Shown here: positions 52,249 through 62,009 of the stretch, piece after piece
Numbering within the stretch: the stretch's first letter is position 1
Layout of the letters: every line of letters starts with the position of its first letter
From: Roseiarcus sp963835955
Lineage (GTDB): Bacteria; Pseudomonadota; Alphaproteobacteria; Rhizobiales; Beijerinckiaceae
Reading direction: 5' to 3'
DNA: 64,000 nucleotides
Assembly (NCBI GenBank): GCA_963835955.1
Contig: CAWIHZ010000005.1
Coordinates: forward strand, 248,001-312,000
Made by a program: the position numbers and the translations under genes
The notes under the pieces: model-generated
Databases searched by the model: none
What the model was told of the DNA's origin: nothing
Seen by the model: only the letters and a program-made list of their open reading frames with translations

Positions 52249-55200
52249 ATGACTAAAGGTCACGGGTCAGAAGCAAAAAGTGCGTTGAACAGAATTTCGA
52301 ATCGAGGAATGATTCTTTTGGATCAGGTCAATTCTCCCGTTCAGCGGTTGCTTGCTGACGCCAGATTACGCCTCGTCGAAACCGGAACGCGCAACCGGCT
52401 GGTTCACACGCCCCGCGGCGGCAACCGCACACGATCCCTTCCGATTTCCGGCGTAAATGCGGACGGCCTTTTCGAGGCGCTCGCGCGCTCGGGCCGCGCC
52501 ATGCGCTTCCTGCCCGCCAATCTGGAGCGAGAGCTCGCACGCGAAATTCAAAGCAGCTACGTCGACCGTTCCGGCACTGGCGCCGACGGGTCGACCACGA
52601 CCCTCCAAACAGGCCTCGATGAGCAGAGGCTCGAAAAACGCTTACTTTCCATGTACCGCGACGCCAAAACTGCAGAAGAAGAGCAAGGCATCAACATCCT
52701 TTTTCTCGCAATCGGCTTTCTTCGCTGGTATGAGGACGATAAATCCGACGCTCTGCGCGAGGCGCCGCTCATCCTGGTTCCGGTTTCGCTAACCCGCGAC
52801 CGGCGCAGGTCGACATTCGAGCTCCGCTGCCGCGACGAAGACATCTCTACCAACCAGCCGATACAGGAGCGGCTGCGGGCTGACTTCGCCGTCGTGTTGC
52901 CTGACGTTCCGGACAATGAGGAGTGGATCCCGTCGGACTATTTCGCGGCGGTGAAAGAGACCATTGCGGTCAAATCTCGTTGGTCGATCGATCCCAATGG
53001 CGTCGAGCTTGGGTTCTACTCGTTCTCCAAACTCCTAATGATTTCGCGATCTGGAACCCGGGGCGTGGGGCGAAAAGTCGATCCTCGATCACGAGCTATT
53101 GCGTCGCTTGGCGGAGGGTTTCAACGAAGAGCCTGCCCCTTTCGCTCAGGACGCGTCACTCGACGAGTTATTTGCGCCTTCCGACCTTGTCCACGTCGTC
53201 GATGCGGATTCGTCGCAGACGATCGTCATCGAGACAGTCCGCAAGGAGCGAAATATTGTTGTGCAAGGGCCGCCCGGGACGGGCAAGTCGCAGACAATCG
53301 CCAATATCATCGCTGCCGCCGTCCATGACGGCCAATCAGTCCTGTTTGTGGCCGAAAAGATGGCCGCCCTCAACGTTGTCCATAACCGGCTGCAGAAGGT
53401 CGGTCTTGGACCAATCTGCCTGCAGCTCCATAGTCGCAGCGTCAACAAGCGTCTCGTACTGGCCGAGCTCGAAGAAACTCTGAACCAACACGCCTCGGCG
53501 CCCGATGACCACGTTGAGACCGAGCGGTTGCATGAGCTCCGTGACACGCTGAACGCAGTCGACAAGCGCATGCATTCGGCGGTCTGCGACACCGGCATGA
53601 CTCCGTTCAATGCGGTCTCGCGGCTCGTGGCTGCGGGCAATAAAGACATTGTCAGCAACCCAGAATTGCTCGTTGAAGCGGCAACTTGGTCAGAGAACCA
53701 GCATGCCTCCGTCGTGCAAGCGACACGGCGCCTTTCAGAGATCACCGAAGCGGCTGGCCCCTCCTTCCAACATCCTTACTTCGGCATTCGTGCAACCGGC
53801 CTTCAGCCGGCGGAACTAGCGCGCATGTCAGAGCCGCTGACCGCTCTCGCGAAGTCGGCGTCGGAATTGGCGGCGAATGTCGAGGCGATCGCCAATTACA
53901 TTGGCATCGAGCGGGATGCCTCGCTCTCGCTTTGCTCGTCGCTCGTAGCGATCCTTCAGATAGTCGGGACGATCCAACCCGCCGCCACGGAGATGGCGGC
54001 GGCGATCGCTGAGCGAGACGCGCAGCGCATCCTCGAGGCGTCAAAAATTGGTATCGTCTGGGCGGACCTGATGGCGGCCCACTCACACATCTTCGTTGAC
54101 GCCGCCTGGAATACTCCTGCTACGCCGCTTAGGTCTTCGCTCGCCGCTGGAATTTCCTTTTTTGGACGGTTCAAGGGTTCGTATCGACGAGCATCGAAGC
54201 TGCTCGCGACCCTCATCAAGACTCCATTGCCCCGAGCCGTCCAGAACCGGATTGCTTTGGTCGACGCTCTCATCGCTGTCGAAACGGCGCGTGATAAAAT
54301 TAAAGATGAAGACTCCGCAATGGGGGCTGTGTTGCCCGCACACTGGCGCGGCCAAAATACCGATTTCGCCTTGTTGCACACCGTCTCGTCAGCTCTTCAG
54401 CAACTTGCCTCGCAACCGTCCCCCCCTCGCGTCGAAAGCGTGATCGAGATTGCGAGGCAAGGGCTGGCCCAAGACTACATTGCTGGACTGGAGCATCTGT
54501 CGAAGGCGTTTACCGCCGCGGCCGATGCCGTCCTGCCCGCGCTCAAGGTCAGCTTCTTAGAGATATTCCAGGTCGAGGGACGCGATCAGGCCCCATTGCG
54601 TAGTTTGGCCATCCGAGCCCAGGCTTGGCGCGATTCCCAATCGCGGTTCGATGAGTGGCGTCGTCTGGCGGCCGCCGACGCGCGGCTGCGCGCTCAATCG
54701 GCGACTGCAATCGCCAACGGTCTTGCTACCGGGCGCATCTCACCCGCTTCCGCGGAATCGGTGCTCGACTGCACGTTCGCGGAGAACGTTTGGTCCCAGG
54801 CCGTTGCCGCGACACCGGACCTGGCGCAATTTTATGGTCCGTCGCACGACGCGATCGCCGATGAATTTCGGGCATTGGAGGCCAAACGTCGCCGCACGGC
54901 GGCGCAAATTGTCCGCGGCCGTCACGCCGAGAAAATGCCTCGCGGCAACTATGGTGCGATGAACATCATTCGGTCCGAAACCAGGCGCAGACGCGGTCAC
55001 ATGTCGATCCGGAAGTTATTCAAGGCGACCGGAGAGACCTTACAGCGCGTCAAGCCAGTGCTCCTGATGAGCCCGATTTCGGTCGCCCAGTTCCTTCCAC
55101 CCAATTCGATCGAGTTTGACCTCCTCGTCATTGATGAGGCGAGCCAGGTGCGCCCTGAAGACGCACTCGGCCTTGTCGCGCGCGCAAAGCAGATGGTCGT

Positions 55201-56962
55201 CGTTGGAGACAACAAGCAGTTACCGCCGACGTCCTTCTTTGAGCGTGTCACGGCCGATGAGGAAGAGGCCGATTCGGATGAGACGGTCGAGGCCGCCCTC
55301 AGTTCGGCCGCGAAGGCGACTGAACTCGAAAGCATCCTCGCGCTGTGCGAAGCGCGCGGGCTCAACAGCGCGATGCTTCGCTGGCACTACCGGTCGCGTC
55401 ACCCTTCCCTCATCGAGGTCTCGAACGCCGAGTTTTACAGGAAACTGATCTTGCCGCCCGCTCCCGTCGCAAATCGCAACGGCGAAGGCCTCGTCCTCCG
55501 TCATGTCGCCGGCGCCTATGACCGCGGAGGCAAGCGCAACAACCTGATCGAGGCTGAAGCCGTCGTCAATGCGGTCGCCGCCCACGCCAAGACGAGTCCG
55601 AACGTATCCCTTGGCATCGTCACGTTCTCGACAGCGCAGCGCGACGCCATTGAGGATCTGCTCGAAATCAGGCGCCGCGGTGACAAGGCTCTCGACGAGC
55701 TCTTGCGGGAGGGAAAGGCTGAAGACGTTTTCGTCAAAAACCTAGAAAACGTTCAAGGTGACGAACGTGACGTGATCTTTGTTTCTGTCGGATACGGACC
55801 ACGCGTCGCTGGCGCGCGCCTCGATAGCATGGCCTTCGGCCCTGTTTCCGCGGAGGGAGGCGAGCGCCGCCTCAATGTACTCTTTACGCGCGCGCGCAGC
55901 CTTTGCGCGATATTCGTATCGTTCGAGGCCAGCGACATCGTTCTCGACCGCGCGAAGGGAGAGGGGCCGCGCGTACTCAAGCGGTTTCTGCAATACGCCG
56001 AGTCTGGCGAATTGGAGGAGCGCGTATCCACCTCCGAAGACGCGGACTCGCCTTTCGAGGAGACCGTTGCGGCGTTTATCGAGGGTTTCGGCTATAAGGT
56101 CGACAAGCAGGTTGGGTCTGCGGGCTTCAAGATCGATCTTGCGATCCGTCATCCTGATCAGCACGGGCGGTACATGCTCGCGGTCGAATGCGACGGGGCG
56201 ACCTATCACAGGGGTTTGTGGGCGCGGGAGCGCGACCGGTTGCGCCAGGAAGTTCTCGAGAACATGGGCTGGCGATTCTACCGCATCTGGTCCACCGATT
56301 GGTTTTATCGCCCAGGCGACGCCCGCCGCAATCTCAGAGATGCCCTTGACAATGCGAAATCGGCGACTTCTTCGCTGCGAATACCGGAGCCCGCGCGCGC
56401 TCCGGCGCCAGAACAATTCAGAACAACGGCCGTCCCAACCACCGCGGCGCCTATCTCAGATTTACGCATGCCGCCCTATAAAATAGCGCAAAGTATACCG
56501 GTCCCCCGCAATGTCGAACCACACCAAGTTGCAGTCGCCGATATGGCTCGCATCACGCGGCCGATAGTGGAGATTGAAGGACCGGTCCATCAGGAGGAAG
56601 TCGCTCGGAGGGTGACCGCTCTGTTCGGGAAGTCTCGCACTGGATCGCTAATCAGCGCCGCAGTGCTCCGATCTCTGCGGGCGCTTGGGGCGTCCTCGAT
56701 CATCATTGAGCGGGATCATTTCTGGATGACGGTAGCGCAATTGGAGAATCCGCCGGTGCGAGATCGCAGCGCGGCGCCCCTGACGCTTCAACACGCCGAA
56801 ATGCTGTCTCCGCTTGAAATCCGTGCGGCGCAGAAAATCGCCGAGCGCGAGAATGGTGCAATGCCTGACGATGACGCGGCGACCGCGATCGCACGGCTCC
56901 TCGGCTTCAGGCGAACCGGACCGGATCTAAAGGCTGCAATACTCAAGGCAATCAAATTGTGA
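52249..56962 (+). CDS. Large SF1 helicase with DUF4011, DUF3320 and C-terminal Vsr-like (MTES_1575) nuclease domain, frameshifted
   Basis: About 1570 residues. The N-terminal DUF4011-type part has GTRNRLVHT and LFLAIGFLRWYEDDK. After a one-base insertion near 53041 the frame continues FRDLEPGAW and LRRLAEGFNEEPAPFAQDAS. The SF1 motor has Walker A GPPGTGKSQTIAN (53278 region), Walker B VIDEASQVRPED (55130), GDNKQLPPTSFF, RWHYRSRHPSL and NVQGDERDVIF (motif V/VI region). A PD-(D/E)XK nuclease follows (FKIDLAIRH, VECDGATYHRGLWARERDRL, 56130-56230), then DUF3320 (56550-56660). The architecture resembles candidate phage-defence helicases; role inferred. ATG 52249 is a guess; TTG 52201 and ATG 52222 are in frame. 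Confidence 0.82.
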
Positions 56963-57013
56963 CGCCCGGCACCATAACGAACTCCGCGGTCGCTTTGAAG
57001 ACGCCCCCCCGGC

Positions 57014-58123
57014 TCAAGTCTCCGCCACGGTGAAGACGGCGCAGGGGGAGGCGATGCCGCGCAGCTCATGCGTTCCGAGCGGGATCAGCGGCGCACTCGC
57101 TTCGGCGGCGGCCGCGCCCGAAACCAGGACGGCCTGATCGAGCGGCCGGCACAGTCCCTCGAGCCGGCTGACCAGGTTGACGGCTGGGCCGATCGCGGTG
57201 AAATCGAGCCGGTCGGCGGCGCCGATGTTGCCCCACAGGATCTCGCCGAGATGCACCGCGGCGCCGAAAGGCAGGGGCGGCAGGCCCTCGAGCCGCCTCG
57301 CCGCGTCGAGATGCGCCATTCCGACCCGGGCGGCGGCGATGGCGCTCAGCGCCGCGTCGCAGGCGGCGCTGGCCGAGCCTCCTCCGACCGGAAAGATCGC
57401 CAGCATGCCGTCGCCGAGGAATTTGAGCACTTCGCCGCCGAAGGCGTGCACGGCGCCGGCGATGCGGTCGAACCAGGAGTCGAGCGCCGCGATCACCGCC
57501 GCCGGCGGCGCCGACTCGGAGAGCGCGGTGAAGCCGCGCAGATCGGCGCACAGGAGCGCCGCCCGGATGGTTTCGCCGACGCCGCGCCTGAGCGGAGAAG
57601 CCAGGACCCGGGCGGCGCTGCGGCGGCCGAGATAGGCGTCGAGGGCGGCGGTCAGGGTCGCGCGGGCGGTGAGCGCCGCCAGCGGCGCGGAGGCGAAACG
57701 CGCGGCCTCACGGAGCCGGACGGTCTCGCTTGCCGTGAACGGACGCGGCCCGATCCAGGCGAGGGCCGGTCCGTCCGGCTCCGACCCGACGGCGTCCTCA
57801 TGCGCGGGCCCGCCTCCGAGCCCCGCCAGCCAGTTCCGGCCGGCCTCGCCGGGCGGACCGGCCGACGCCGCGCCCGCGAACGCCAGGGCCTCGATCACCG
57901 TCCCGGTGTCGGACCGCCATAGCCAGGTGCGGCGCGCGATGATCGGGTGCGGCGCGGCGAGCGTCAGCGCGCCGCCGGCGAGCGGCACGCGGTCGTCGAT
58001 CAGCCGCCGGCCGAGCTCGGCCAGGAACCGGTCGGCGTCCGGCGAGGCGCCGCCTGAGTCGACGAGCCAGGCGAGCGTGGAGGATAGCTGCATTGCGCCG
58101 ATCATGCGGGCGAGGCGGTCCAT
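57014..58123 (-). CDS. Class III adenylate/guanylate cyclase
   Basis: A 369-residue protein from ATG 58123. The N-terminal 190 residues are a non-membrane region (FLAELGRRLIDDRVPLAGGA, RRTWLWRSDTGTVIEALAF) seen in rhizobial cyclases. The catalytic domain has the metal Asp in LCADLRGFTALSES, GGEVLKFLGDGMLAIF (second metal Asp) and DRLDFTAIGPAVNLVSRLEG (transition-state residues Asn/Arg). It makes cAMP most likely; the purine-specifying residues fit neither class with certainty. Convergent with the helicase gene, 51 bases apart. Confidence 0.9.
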   Translation of the reverse strand: MDRLARMIGAMQLSSTLAWLVDSGGASPDADRFLAELGRRLIDDRVPLAGGALTLAAPHPIIARRTWLWRSDTGTVIEALAFAGAASAGPPGEAGRNWLAGLGGGPAHEDAVGSEPDGPALAWIGPRPFTASETVRLREAARFASAPLAALTARATLTAALDAYLGRRSAARVLASPLRRGVGETIRAALLCADLRGFTALSESAPPAAVIAALDSWFDRIAGAVHAFGGEVLKFLGDGMLAIFPVGGGSASAACDAALSAIAAARVGMAHLDAARRLEGLPPLPFGAAVHLGEILWGNIGAADRLDFTAIGPAVNLVSRLEGLCRPLDQAVLVSGAAAAEASAPLIPLGTHELRGIASPCAVFTVAET

Positions 58124-58282
58124 TGTCACCAGCCGCTCCCCCGAGCAAGTTAACCCCGCCGCGCCGGTATGCTTTGATGAGCGCCGCACGCCATATTCCG
58201 CTCCGCCGCCGCCGTAAGTCCCCTGGCGATGTCGAACGGCGGCGCGCTCGAGCGTCATATCAGCAACCAAGGAGGCCTTAAA

Positions 58283-58747
58283 ATGGATGAATCGCTCGTC
58301 GTCCGGCGGGAGACCCAGATCGCGGCCCCGCCCGCCACGGTGTTCGCCTTCCTGACTGATCCCGAGAAGATCCTGCGCTGGATGGGCGCGGAGGCGACCA
58401 CGGAGGCGCATCCGGGCGGGATCTACCTTGTCAACGGCGTCAGCCGCAGCGGCCGCAACGCGCGCGGCGCCTTCCGCGAGGTCGTCCCGGTCCACCGCCT
58501 CGCCTACAGCTTCGGCTGGGAGGGCGACGAGGCCGTTCCGCCGGGATCGAGCCTGATCGAGATCGACCTGATTGAGCGGGACGGCGGCACGCTGTTAAGG
58601 ATGACGCAAACCGGCCTGCCCGACGCCGCACAATGCGCCAATCACGCGCGGGGTTGGGCCCACTACCTCGCGAGGCTCGCCGTCGCCGCCGCCGGCCGCG
58701 ATCCCGGTCCCGACCCGGGCCCGGGCGTCCCGCACAAGGCGGCGTGA
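58283..58747 (+). CDS. SRPBCC / AHSA1-domain protein
   Basis: A 154-residue START-like protein. ATG 58283 follows AAGGAGGCC, an excellent ribosome-binding site. TQIAAPPATVFAFLTDPEKI and RWMGAEATTEAHPGGIYLVN, then GTLLRMTQTGLPDAAQCANH and ARGWAHYLARLAV, are the AHSA1 pattern. Such proteins bind hydrophobic ligands or act as toxin-antitoxin-linked regulators when next to ArsR genes; no ArsR is here. Confidence 0.85.
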   Translation: MDESLVVRRETQIAAPPATVFAFLTDPEKILRWMGAEATTEAHPGGIYLVNGVSRSGRNARGAFREVVPVHRLAYSFGWEGDEAVPPGSSLIEIDLIERDGGTLLRMTQTGLPDAAQCANHARGWAHYLARLAVAAAGRDPGPDPGPGVPHKAA

Positions 58748-58874
58748 AGGCGAACTTCCCGATCCGGCGGGCCATTGGTTGGTCGCGACAACGCGCCCCT
58801 CGCTCGTTTGGGCTATCGGATTGACCGACCGGCCGTCGTGGTCGAGCGTGGCGCCGGGTCGCGAGGTGCAGGGG

Positions 58875-60110
58875 ATGAATTCCATCAATTCGTCGGTGAC
58901 GGGCCGTTGGCTCAATCGCAACGTCGTCGGCCTCGCGATCAATCGATTTCTGTCCGACTTCGGCCATGAGGCGGGAACCGCAATACTGCCGCTGTACCTG
59001 ATCGCGATTGGCGCGCCGCCGGTTGCTCTGGGAGTGATTGAAGGGGTCGCGGACGCGCTTTCGAGCGTCGCCAAGCTGTTCGGCGGATGGCTAGGCGATA
59101 GAGTCGAGCGCCGTCGGCCGTGGGCCGCGGCCGGTTATCTGCTGACCGGCCTGACCACTGGGCTCTACGGGTCGTTCGCGTGGTGGCCGTGGACGCTTTT
59201 CGTCCGCGCGGTTGGATGGGCCGGCAGAGGGCTCAGATCCCCGCTGCATGACGCTCTGCTCGCCAATTCCGTTCCCGCGACCGCGCGTGGCCGGGCGTTT
59301 GGCTTCGACGAGGCGGCGGACACGGCCGGAGCTGTCGCTGGGCCATTGGGGGCCCTGACAATCCTCAGCTTCGCGCCGAGCGGCGAAGGCGACCTGCACG
59401 GCCTCGCCGTCATTTTCTGGCTGGCTGCGGTACCGGGGGTGCTTGCGGCGCTCTCGATCGTCACGCTGGTCAAGGAGCGCGGCCATCCGAAGCTCGAAGG
59501 CGCGACTTTTCTGGGTTCGCTTCGGCTGCTGCCCGCCGCTTATCGCCGCTATCTGGCCGGAGTGTTCATTTTCGGATGCGGCGACTTTTCGCATACGATG
59601 CTGATCATGTATGCGGTTCAATCGCTTGCGCCGCGCTATGGGCAAAGCGCGGGCGCGATCGCCATTCAGTTTTATGCGCTGCACAACTTCCTCTACGCCG
59701 TCGGCGCATACCCGGCCGGGGCGCTGGCCGATCGGTTCGGCAAGCGCGGATTTCTGATCGCCGCCTATGGGCTCGCCGCGCTGATGAACGTGATCTTGAT
59801 CTTTGCGAAGCCGTCGATCCTTACCCTCGTTCTGGTGTTCATCCTCGCGGGCGCGGGCTACGCGTTGCAACAATCGCTGGAGCGCGCGATCGCGGCGGAT
59901 ATTGCGCCCGCCGAAGTGCGCGCAACCGGGTTCGGCGCGCTCGCCGCCGCCAATGGAGTCGGCGATCTGGTTTCGAGCGCAATCGTCGGGGTGTTGTGGA
60001 CCCAACTCTCGCCGTCCGCCGCCTTCTCATACGCATTGTTCGCGACCGTCGCGGGCGCGTTCGTCACTCTGGCCGCCTTGCGCCCGAGCAGGGCGAGGGC
60101 GAACTTCTAA
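58875..60110 (+). CDS. MFS transporter, unknown substrate
   Basis: A 411-residue 12-helix protein from ATG 58875 (GAGG about eight bases upstream; the longer frame from 58779 is unconserved). NVVGLAINRFLSDFGHEAGT, GWLGDRVERRRPW (loop 2-3 motif), AVGWAGRGLRSPLHDALLA and FGFDEAADTAGAVAGPLGAL define a family I recognise in proteobacteria but without a known substrate. Confidence 0.85.
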   Translation: MNSINSSVTGRWLNRNVVGLAINRFLSDFGHEAGTAILPLYLIAIGAPPVALGVIEGVADALSSVAKLFGGWLGDRVERRRPWAAAGYLLTGLTTGLYGSFAWWPWTLFVRAVGWAGRGLRSPLHDALLANSVPATARGRAFGFDEAADTAGAVAGPLGALTILSFAPSGEGDLHGLAVIFWLAAVPGVLAALSIVTLVKERGHPKLEGATFLGSLRLLPAAYRRYLAGVFIFGCGDFSHTMLIMYAVQSLAPRYGQSAGAIAIQFYALHNFLYAVGAYPAGALADRFGKRGFLIAAYGLAALMNVILIFAKPSILTLVLVFILAGAGYALQQSLERAIAADIAPAEVRATGFGALAAANGVGDLVSSAIVGVLWTQLSPSAAFSYALFATVAGAFVTLAALRPSRARANF

Positions 60111-60257
60111 ACCACCACGGGAATTCCGGGCCGAAACCCCAAGGGGCAATTCCAGCTCTCATGTAACAAGTGTCCTCGTTCCCCCGAATCCGTGTTGCCG
60201 GGACGCCACCGGCCGATGGAGCCGGGGCTTGCCGGCAAACCGGCTCGAGGGAGCTGA

Positions 60258-60998
60258 ATGATAAGTCGATTTTTTCTCCAGCCAGGTTCTCCGGCCCGCC
60301 CTCGACGGCGCCTTGTCGTTTTTCTCGCCGGAACCTGCGCGGCGTTGGGGGCAGGGGGCGCTATCGCCGCCGACGCCGCCCACCCCACGGTGGTCGAATT
60401 GTTCCAGAGCCAGGGCTGCTCCTCCTGCCCGCCGGCCAACGCCAATGTCAACGCGCTGAGCGGGCGCGCGGACGTGCTCGCGCTGAGCTTCGCGGTGACC
60501 TATTGGGACCGTCTCGGCTGGAAGGACACGTTCGGCAAACCTCAGTTCACTGAGCGACAGTGGAGCTATGCCCGGGCGATGCGCCAGCAGGATGTGTATA
60601 CGCCGCAGGTGGTGGTCAATGGGCGGGTCGCCGGCGCCGGCGCGGATCCCGGCGAGATCGAGCGGCTGATGAGCCGCGCGGACCGGGGGGTGAGCGGCCC
60701 TGCGGTCACGATCTCCGGCGGATCGGCCGCGATCGGCGCCGCCCCGGCGCCCGCGCGAGCCGCGGACGTGTGGCTCATCCGCTACGATCCGCGCACGCTC
60801 GAAGTCGCGGTCAGGCGCGGCGAGAACGCCGGCAAGACCCTGCCGCACAAGGACATCGTGCGCGACATCGCTCGCCTGGGCGGCTGGGATGGGAAGGCCG
60901 AGCGCTTCAGCCTCCCCGCCGCCGATCCCGGCCTCTCAACCGCGATTCTCGTTCAGACCGCGGGCGCGGGTCCGATCCTCGCCGCCGCGAAAAGGTGA
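60258..60998 (+). CDS. DUF1223 thioredoxin-like exported protein
   Basis: A 246-residue protein. The signal sequence RRRLVVFLAGTCAALGAGGA is cleaved near IAADAA. TVVELFQSQGCSSCPPANAN has the CxxC of the thioredoxin-fold DUF1223 family, followed by FAVTYWDRLGWKDTFGKPQF and DVYTPQVVVNGR. The periplasmic location and CxxC suggest redox activity; the role is unknown. Confidence 0.9.
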   Translation: MISRFFLQPGSPARPRRRLVVFLAGTCAALGAGGAIAADAAHPTVVELFQSQGCSSCPPANANVNALSGRADVLALSFAVTYWDRLGWKDTFGKPQFTERQWSYARAMRQQDVYTPQVVVNGRVAGAGADPGEIERLMSRADRGVSGPAVTISGGSAAIGAAPAPARAADVWLIRYDPRTLEVAVRRGENAGKTLPHKDIVRDIARLGGWDGKAERFSLPAADPGLSTAILVQTAGAGPILAAAKR

Positions 60999-61139
60999 AC
61001 CGGAGGAGTTGAGCGTTTTTTCGTGAAACGCGGCCTTGGCTCGGCGAGACCGCGTAAGCGCATTTGCGGCGATCGCCGCCGCATTTTTTGGGACGCGCTC
61101 CAATTCCGGAGCGACGCCCGCTTCAAGGAGAGTGCTTCG

Positions 61140-61451
61140 ATGGCGAATAAACTCAATATCCTCCTTCCCGCGGCCGCCTGCGCCGCCCTCTTCGGCGTCG
61201 CCTTCGCCAATGTCGCGTTGGCGGACGACTGCTTCATGGAACAGGGCCATTGCAACGCCGGCGCCATGAAATCGGACGCGATGGCGTCCGACCAGATGTC
61301 CTCGGACCATATGGGATCGATGAAGAAGCCGACGACGAAGCGCCACGCGCAGAAGCGCCACGCGCATAAGCATATGAAGGAGGGCGCCATGTCTTCGGAC
61401 CATATGTCGTCGGACAAAATGGCGCCGGCCGAGCCGAAGCCAAAATATTAG
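61140..61451 (+). CDS. MxKDx pentapeptide-repeat exported protein
   Basis: A 103-residue secreted protein. Signal peptide about residues 1-28 (PAAACAALFGVAFANVALAD). The mature part contains DDCFMEQGHC and then short Met-rich repeats (MKSDAM, ASDQM, SSDHM, later SSDHMSSDKM) around a His/Lys-rich block (KRHAQKRHAHKHMKEG). This is the penta-MxKDx type; a metal-binding periplasmic role is plausible from the Met/His content. GGAG lies seven bases before ATG. Confidence 0.82.
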   Translation: MANKLNILLPAAACAALFGVAFANVALADDCFMEQGHCNAGAMKSDAMASDQMSSDHMGSMKKPTTKRHAQKRHAHKHMKEGAMSSDHMSSDKMAPAEPKPKY

Positions 61452-61533
61452 TCGGTCCGGACGCGAGGCCGTCTTCGCCCCTCGCAGGCGGCCTCGATGG
61501 TCTGAAGCGCGCAGAGGCCGGCGCTCGTCGCCG

Positions 61534-61887
61534 TCACCCCCGCTGCGCCTCCGGCGGGACCGCGCAGAGGGTCGAGCGGGTCAGGAAGCGACGTTCGCGT
61601 CCGTTGTCGAGCGAAAACATGCCTCCGCGCCCGGGCACGACGTCGATGATGAGGTCGGTGTGCTTCCAGGCCTCATATTGCGAGCCGCCGATATAGAACG
61701 GCGCGCCGCCGATATCGCCGAGCCTGACGTCGTTGTCGCCGATGAGGAATTCGCCTCGCGGATAACACATCGGCGAGGAGCCGTCGCAGCACCCGCCGGA
61801 CTGGTGGAACAGCACCGGCCCGTGGTCGGCGACGATCTCGGCGATGAATTCGAGCGCTTCGGGCGTCGCGGTCACCTTGCCAGTCAT
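61534..61887 (-). CDS. DUF779 family protein, aldehyde-dehydrogenase-associated
   Basis: A 117-residue protein with VLFHQSGGCCDGSSPMCYPR and GGAPFYIGGSQYEAWKHTDL, the complete DUF779 signature (vicinal Cys, then WKHT). The family is nearly always beside acetaldehyde or alcohol dehydrogenase genes; its biochemical role is not established. It follows the aldehyde dehydrogenase gene by 122 bases on the same strand and is likely cotranscribed. Confidence 0.9.
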   Translation of the reverse strand: MTGKVTATPEALEFIAEIVADHGPVLFHQSGGCCDGSSPMCYPRGEFLIGDNDVRLGDIGGAPFYIGGSQYEAWKHTDLIIDVVPGRGGMFSLDNGRERRFLTRSTLCAVPPEAQRG

Positions 61888-62009
61888 TGCCGCCTCGCTT
61901 GATCTTAAAAGCGCGCGGCCGGCGCGGAAGCCGATGCTCGGCCCCACGCCAGCTCTGCTTCGGGCGGCGCGAAGGAATTCCGCGCCGCCTCTCGTTGCGA
62001 AGACGAGGA

